A stretch of 64,000 nt of DNA, taken from JAIVGV01 sp032229975. GTDB lineage: Bacteria > Acidobacteriota > Blastocatellia > Pyrinomonadales > Pyrinomonadaceae. Where the stretch lies: contig JAVXVG010000046.1 of assembly GCA_032229975.1 (NCBI GenBank), forward strand, positions 44,903 to 108,902, given 5' to 3'. Below are positions 62,001 through 64,000 of the stretch, piece by piece (position 1 is the stretch's first letter; each line of letters starts with the position of its first letter). The translations under genes and the position numbers were made by a program. A model generated the notes under the pieces. That model saw only the letters and a list, made by a program, of their open reading frames with translations. It was not told where the DNA came from and searched no databases.

Positions 62001-62657
62001 CAGGGCGCGGGTGTTGCACAAATCATCGCCGCGTCGGGCGGCATCACGAGCGATCCGGCCACGCTTCAAGTCAACGCGCCGCCCGTCGCCGGGGCCGGTC
62101 AGGTGATCATCAATGAGGCGCTCGTCTCATTCGCGACGCCGACGCCTTCGCCTTCGCCCACGCCTCAACGCGCGGACTTCATAGAGCTTTACAACACGAC
62201 CGCGCAGACGCTCGACATCAGTGGCCTCGTCGTTTCATTCCGGCCTTCGGGAAGCACGAACACGCCAGCCGCGATCACGCTGCCCGGTGCGGTCGGCAGT
62301 CTCACGACTTTGATCGTGCCTCACTCCTACTTTCTCATCGCCAACGGCGCGCAGGCCTTCGGCACCAACGCCGACTACAACGCCAGCGCGTCCGGCTTCG
62401 ATCTCAACAACACGACGGGAGGGATCAAGATCGAGATCGGCGGGGCCAAGCTCGACGGCTTGACCTACCAGAGCGGCACGACCGCGCCCGCCGCGCCGTT
62501 CAACGTTTATGGTGAAGGCACACTCCTCATCTTCACCAGTGGCACGACCAACGATCTGATTCGCAGTCCGAACGCGACGAACACACACAACAACGCCACG
62601 GACTTCAAACGCAACGGCACGATTGCCAGCGTCACGCCTCGCGCGGCCAATCCGTGA
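56004..62657 (+). CDS. Giant secreted protein: propeller, TIGR03437-like, Ig-like (Big_2) and lamin-tail domains
   Basis: 2217 residues. A TTG start gives a signal peptide (FLFACSCALALVCADA). Residues ~35-405 contain PD40/TolB-like propeller blades (SLSGDGRRIVF, ISDDGHLVAFSSNRDL, LSGDGSRVAFVRND). Residues ~415-630 resemble the TIGR03437 domain of Acidobacteria (LLYVSPTQINFQIP). Then about nine Big_2-like Ig domains (for example near 636, 906, 993, 1271, 1366, 1468, 1746, 1843 and 1941) alternate with four lamin-tail-like domains near 723, 1085, 1558 and 2035 (INEILADVPPDNP, GDANRDG, DDEFIELLN). Pro-rich joints separate them. No membrane anchor or known sorting signal is visible at the C-terminus. 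Probably a cell-surface or matrix protein; ligand unknown. Confidence 0.88.
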   Translation: MSPHAKKLFLFACSCALALVCADARVSTQNSTLRRITNTPESTTSLNPSLSGDGRRIVFESTASLAQQNVAAQFRAFTADVSADAPTFSLVAPTRAPASALSQDGTSIAFASTEDLTGENADRNSEIFLSTDGQLNQLTRTSPADPSSRTRDGNFQPSISDDGHLVAFSSNRDLTGENADGNFEIFLYDVAARRFTQLTHTLGISGSRDAKLSGDGSRVAFVRNDSNVDSQTAQLDLLTCETRTPLCSTTAENVVALTLSPARAISDDGTRIVYSAQTATNTTQVFLCDERNGGITRQITKLNSRVSDVPLDPAISGDGSRITFATRRSVVGGNSDASVELYLYDIPTNQISRITDAPASATAEVVSSLNDDGSLVAFNFPRVLAGAATADEFSNNSEIFLASLAPREPFSANLRLRHGATPDLTLISGKTLASGQIAIALGVNLALDSAQTQRLADGSFPFSFKNTSVTVNNRPAQLLYVSPTQINFQIPDATESGIAQIVVRNHDGYESRTTVEIATAAPGIFTVRGDGTGAAIALDSATLLAAPFDPHDAAGATRRVIIFATGLRHAASVSVNIAGRVAAVEAIIPSRDLSGLDEVHVALPRSLAGAGVVPVTISADGRTSNQATLQLTGQRAASRLVLAPANATLGVGRSLTFTTIVFDEDGIEIANAPVSFTSDDSQVATINEQGRALALRVGETKIRATSGVASAEAALRVRPLSLTINEVLVDPPEGAAGDANRDGTRSASQDEFVEIVNAADADIDLGSYQLTTRATNGVDATRHAFPRGTILAAGTAVAVFGGANAATFNPFDPAFGGALVQTASTGGLSLINGGGTITLRDPSGAIVDELNYGGASALEGDRNQSLTRAPDVLGDFALHASPAEAAGKLFSPGTRLDSSPFRASITVSRVVIDPPSAELRTDETQRFTAHAFNEEGLELSGVIYRWRSSDDLVASVNTDGNVRALKVGVVGITAEARGTISTPARLSIVQPPPRIVRVEIASPSTSLNRGATTQLSARAFDPDGLIVSDANFTWRSDDTSILSVDQSGLSRGTGFGVAHVSASTGDGAGGTVSIVASIDVQIPIVISEILADVPPDNPATIAVEGDANRDGVRDSNDDEFVELLNPSAATVDLSGVRISDATADRFTFPTGTTLDAGRALVVFGGGNLSTHEPAFGGSLIFKASSLSLNDGGDIVTLKLKIGTRDATLASQGYGTQGDAPAPSDQSLTRERANATGGLANIFVAHAAAANAAARPFSPGAYPDGTPFGSPQLTRIEITPASASLDIAASQVFTARAFTQGDGGERELPNVSFVWDASTPALLSIAPASGDSTIARAVAAGPLNIRARAGGLEANAQVRINPPPPALARVELSPQSATLSVGDSRQFAARAFDQYEQPYAPARIDFASTDQTLASVDAVVIDAGGASATATLNGRHEGSVRLTATALDANGVSKSAGATLLIVTPPPIVKRIIVSPTSASINRGQSRQLNAQAFDQNGQPVVNVTFSWTTTNAQVAAISTDGLARGVGIGEATVVATSADGAGGTVSGQATINVIAPLVINEILADVPPDNPSTTAIEGDANRDGIRNANDDEFIELLNNSDAPLDLSGIVIADSTSNRFTFPAGASLAAGQAASVFGGGSPPARDPAFGGALVFVAASLGLNDGGDNVIVKLPASSGDITIASQAFGSIVAGAPAAPIDQSLTRSPDAEIGSAGGGFIAHSTATNAAARIYSPGTRADGTPFGSSPLTRIEITPASASLDLGAQQTFAARAFAATAAGEIEIFNVSFAWEAGDATKISLAPTTGISTNVVAVAAGTTNVRARASGLQVNASLVVNPPPPVLTRVALTPATAAINVGATQQFTARAFDQFDQPFIGATYVFTSDDAGIARVESVAENADGSVVATAGGRGVGAAHITAQVSQGESVITSNTATLTVNPPPPVLTRIAISPSSATIATGETRQFNAQGFDQNGQQIVGLGFTWTSSDHSVATLDAAGLATGQGAGVAQIIAASGGITSDPATLQVNAPPVAGAGQVIINEALVSFATPTPSPSPTPQRADFIELYNTTAQTLDISGLVVSFRPSGSTNTPAAITLPGAVGSLTTLIVPHSYFLIANGAQAFGTNADYNASASGFDLNNTTGGIKIEIGGAKLDGLTYQSGTTAPAAPFNVYGEGTLLIFTSGTTNDLIRSPNATNTHNNATDFKRNGTIASVTPRAANP

Positions 62658-62750
62658 ATCGTGAACGGTGAACGGTGAATGGTGAACGGTGAATCGTTAG
62701 TAGAGAACGACCTGTTCTTTCTATTCACGATTTACGATTCACCGTTCACA
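62655..62750. repeat. 7-mer inverted repeat 16
   Basis: Left arm 62654-62696: GTGAATC GTGAACG, GTGAACG GTGAATG, GTGAACG GTGAATC. Right arm 62722-62749: ATTCACGATTTACG and ATTCACCGTTCACAG. The first TGA of the left arm is the stop codon of the giant gene, and the right arm ends 6 bases from the thiG stop. It lies between convergent genes. Confidence 0.88.
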
Positions 62751-62754
62751 GCTT

Positions 62755-63546
62755 TCACTTGATGACGCCCTGAAGCGGGCTCGACGCGCTGGCGTAGAGG
62801 CGTCTGGGCATTCGACCGGCGAGATGTGCGAGGCGGCCGGCTTCGACGGCGAGGCGCATGGCCCTCGCCATGCATTCGGGGTCTCGAGCTTCGGCGATGG
62901 CGGTGTTCATTAGGACGGCGTCCGCGCCGAGTTCCATCGCGATGGCCGCGTCGCTCGCCGTGCCAACTCCGGCATCGACGATGATCGTCGCACGGGGCAG
63001 TTGCTCGCGCATGATCGCGAGGTTCGCGGGATTCTGCACGCCGAGCCCCGAACCGATGGGCGCGGCGAGCGGCATGACGGCGGCGCAGCCCGCATCGAGA
63101 AGTTTCTTCGCCATGATGAGATCGTCGGTGAAGTATGGCAGCACGATGAATCCTTCGCGGACGAGTGCGCGCGCGGCTTCGAGCGTCTGCTCGTTGTCAG
63201 GGAAGAGCGTCGTCTGATCGCCGATGACTTCGAGTTTGATGAGATCAGTGTTCAGGGCCTCGCGCGCGAGCCGCGCGGTTCTGATCGCCTCTTCGGCGGT
63301 GTAGCACCCGGCCGTGTTCGGCAGGATCGCGAGCGAAGGATCGAGATGATCTAGGAACGACTCGCTGCTTCTGTCGAGCGGCACGCGACGCACGGCCACT
63401 GTCACCATCTCCGCGCCCGAAGCCACGTGCGCGCGCTTCATCTCATCGAAGCTGCGATACTTCCCCGTCCCGATGATGAGGCGCGACGTGAAGACGCGCC
63501 CGGCGATCTCGAACGTTTCCGTCGTCTTTGCTGCAACTGTTGACAT
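62755..63546 (-). CDS. thiG: Thiazole synthase
   Basis: Forms the thiazole phosphate ring of thiamine from deoxyxylulose phosphate, dehydroglycine and ThiS-thiocarboxylate. Motifs: RLIIGTGKY, VTVAVRRVPLD, the Schiff-base Lys in LIKLEVIGD, PIGSGLGVQNPANL, DAGVGTASDAAIAMELGADAVL and NTAIAEARDP. Length 263 is normal. No thiS, thiF, thiH or thiO is visible in the window and the upstream 210 bases lack a TPP riboswitch, so this copy is isolated from its usual partners. Confidence 0.95.
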   Translation of the reverse strand: MSTVAAKTTETFEIAGRVFTSRLIIGTGKYRSFDEMKRAHVASGAEMVTVAVRRVPLDRSSESFLDHLDPSLAILPNTAGCYTAEEAIRTARLAREALNTDLIKLEVIGDQTTLFPDNEQTLEAARALVREGFIVLPYFTDDLIMAKKLLDAGCAAVMPLAAPIGSGLGVQNPANLAIMREQLPRATIIVDAGVGTASDAAIAMELGADAVLMNTAIAEARDPECMARAMRLAVEAGRLAHLAGRMPRRLYASASSPLQGVIK

Positions 63547-63756
63547 GGATCAATGCTTCTCGTTTCGTCAGTCTCAAGGGAGACTCTACCGCCAATCATT
63601 TGAATTGAAAACCACCGCCACGGGCATCGCTCCGCCCTCCGGCGTTGGACTTGACCTAGCAGAAGTGGTCTTGATCAATCCTTGACGCGAGTGCGAGTAA
63701 ATCGGAAGTGTCGATTACGCGGGCTCGCCCCTGGCGGGCCCCGAGGGGGAGGGAAC
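63547..63756. other. Divergent spacer with two hairpins
   Basis: AGTCTC/GAGACT (63570-63575/63580-63585) lies in the thiG leader. GGGCTCGCC/GGCGGGCCC (63721-63729/63733-63741, one wobble) sits just before the ribosome-binding site of the chitinase gene. On the minus strand a 13-codon frame starting MPVAVVFNSNDWR ends just before the first hairpin; it could be a leader peptide or chance. No promoter is convincing. Confidence 0.4.
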
Positions 63757-64000
63757 ATGAAGGCACGTCTACGCGTGCTCGTAGCTGCTCTGCTCGTTGC
63801 CGTCGCTGCTCTCAGCGTCGCTGCCACGGCCGGCGCGAGGAGCACCACCACAAAGGACAGCGGGAAGCAGCTCACCGGGTACTTCATCCAATGGGGCGTC
63901 TACAGCGGCTTCGAGGTGAAGAACGTCGATACGAGCGGCTCTGCCGACAAGCTGACCCAGCTGAACTACGCGTTCTCGAACGCTGCACCGGATGCGTCCG
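63757..64000 (+). CDS. GH18 chitinase, N-terminal fragment (runs off the window)
   Basis: 81 codons are visible. A Sec signal peptide (MKARLRVLVAALLVAVAALS, cleavage near ATAGA-R) is followed by KQLTGYFIQWGVYSGFEVKN and LTQLNYAFSNA, the beta1 and beta2 segments of bacterial glycoside hydrolase family 18 chitinases. Catalytic DxxDxDxE is outside the window. A GGGGGAGGGA ribosome-binding site precedes the ATG. The style of the signal peptide and leader recalls actinobacterial chitinases. It may be transferred DNA, or the edge of a misassembled contig. Confidence 0.8.
   Translation, partial: MKARLRVLVAALLVAVAALSVAATAGARSTTTKDSGKQLTGYFIQWGVYSGFEVKNVDTSGSADKLTQLNYAFSNAAPDAS

Noticed and set aside
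1..62750. 7-mer arrays as CRISPR or microsatellite loci
   Set aside because: Units are 7 bases without spacers and occur as inverted arms in many separate places, not as one array of repeats and unique spacers.
63473..63685. Plus-strand open frame of 70 codons overlapping the thiG start
   Set aside because: Antisense to thiG for its first part, with no ribosome site or family match.
63547..63756. thiS or a TPP riboswitch upstream of thiG
   Set aside because: No frame ending in Gly-Gly and no CUGAGA/ACCUGAUC-type TPP motifs on the minus strand.

Overview
The window is a gene-dense, high-GC bacterial chromosome segment with 47 complete protein genes and one gene cut by the right edge. It has no rRNA, tRNA, CRISPR array, prophage or insertion sequence that I can see. 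The gene content points to Acidobacteriota, possibly the Blastocatellia/Pyrinomonadaceae side. The signs are a giant Ig-like/lamin-tail protein with a TIGR03437-like domain, an FHA/PP2C/kinase cell-envelope cluster and peptide-degrading secreted enzymes. This placement is an inference from content, not from a search.

Layout. 76-7131 (minus): polyprenyl synthase, tatD, metG, folE, larC and a sirtuin. 7290-10638 (plus): argS and DAHP synthase, then a convergent atypical receiver protein. 11252-21665 (plus): an rRNA/tRNA methyltransferase, then FHA - PBP transpeptidase - FtsW/RodA - PP2C - Ser/Thr kinase - FHA - ferredoxin, which resembles the actinobacterial fha/pstP/rodA/pbpA/pkn cluster. 21771-27791 (minus): a tight four-gene signalling operon of PocR-GAF-GGDEF, ATPase fused to an RsbW-like kinase, STAS, and GAF-HD-GYP. 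28192-31944 (minus): a solute-binding lipoprotein, coaE and folD. 32147-33040 (plus): a CusF-like/SCO1 lipoprotein. 33127-44933 (minus): thiolase, membrane protein, 3-hydroxyacyl-CoA dehydrogenase, TPR protein, yceD-rpmF-plsX-fabH-fabD-acpP-fabF and etfB-etfA, a lipid synthesis and oxidation block. 45198-49432 (plus): sugar nucleotidyltransferase, phosphohexomutase, mutM and an unknown exported protein. 49516-53315 (minus): DPP IV-like peptidase and POT peptide transporter. 53771-62657 (plus): a homocysteine methyltransferase/MTHFR fusion and a 2217-residue surface-type protein. 62755-63546 (minus): thiG. 63757-64000 (plus): the start of a GH18 chitinase.

Three things stand out beyond ordinary genes. 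First, at least 16 intergenic sites carry degenerate tandem 7-mers, mostly arranged as two inverted arms, and they often supply the stop codon of the neighbouring gene. Different sites use different 7-mers, but the period and the palindromic layout are shared. Second, a sequence closely matching a SAM-II riboswitch, with a sigma70-type promoter before it and an intrinsic terminator after it, precedes the methionine-synthesis fusion gene. Third, the four-gene c-di-GMP/partner-switching operon contains an unusual fusion of a degenerate P-loop ATPase-like region to an anti-sigma-type kinase domain.

The genes suggest an aerobic or flexible heterotroph that takes up and degrades peptides, makes and oxidises fatty acids, and controls its envelope by Ser/Thr phosphorylation. 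The last ~250 bases look different in style and could be transferred DNA or an assembly junction.
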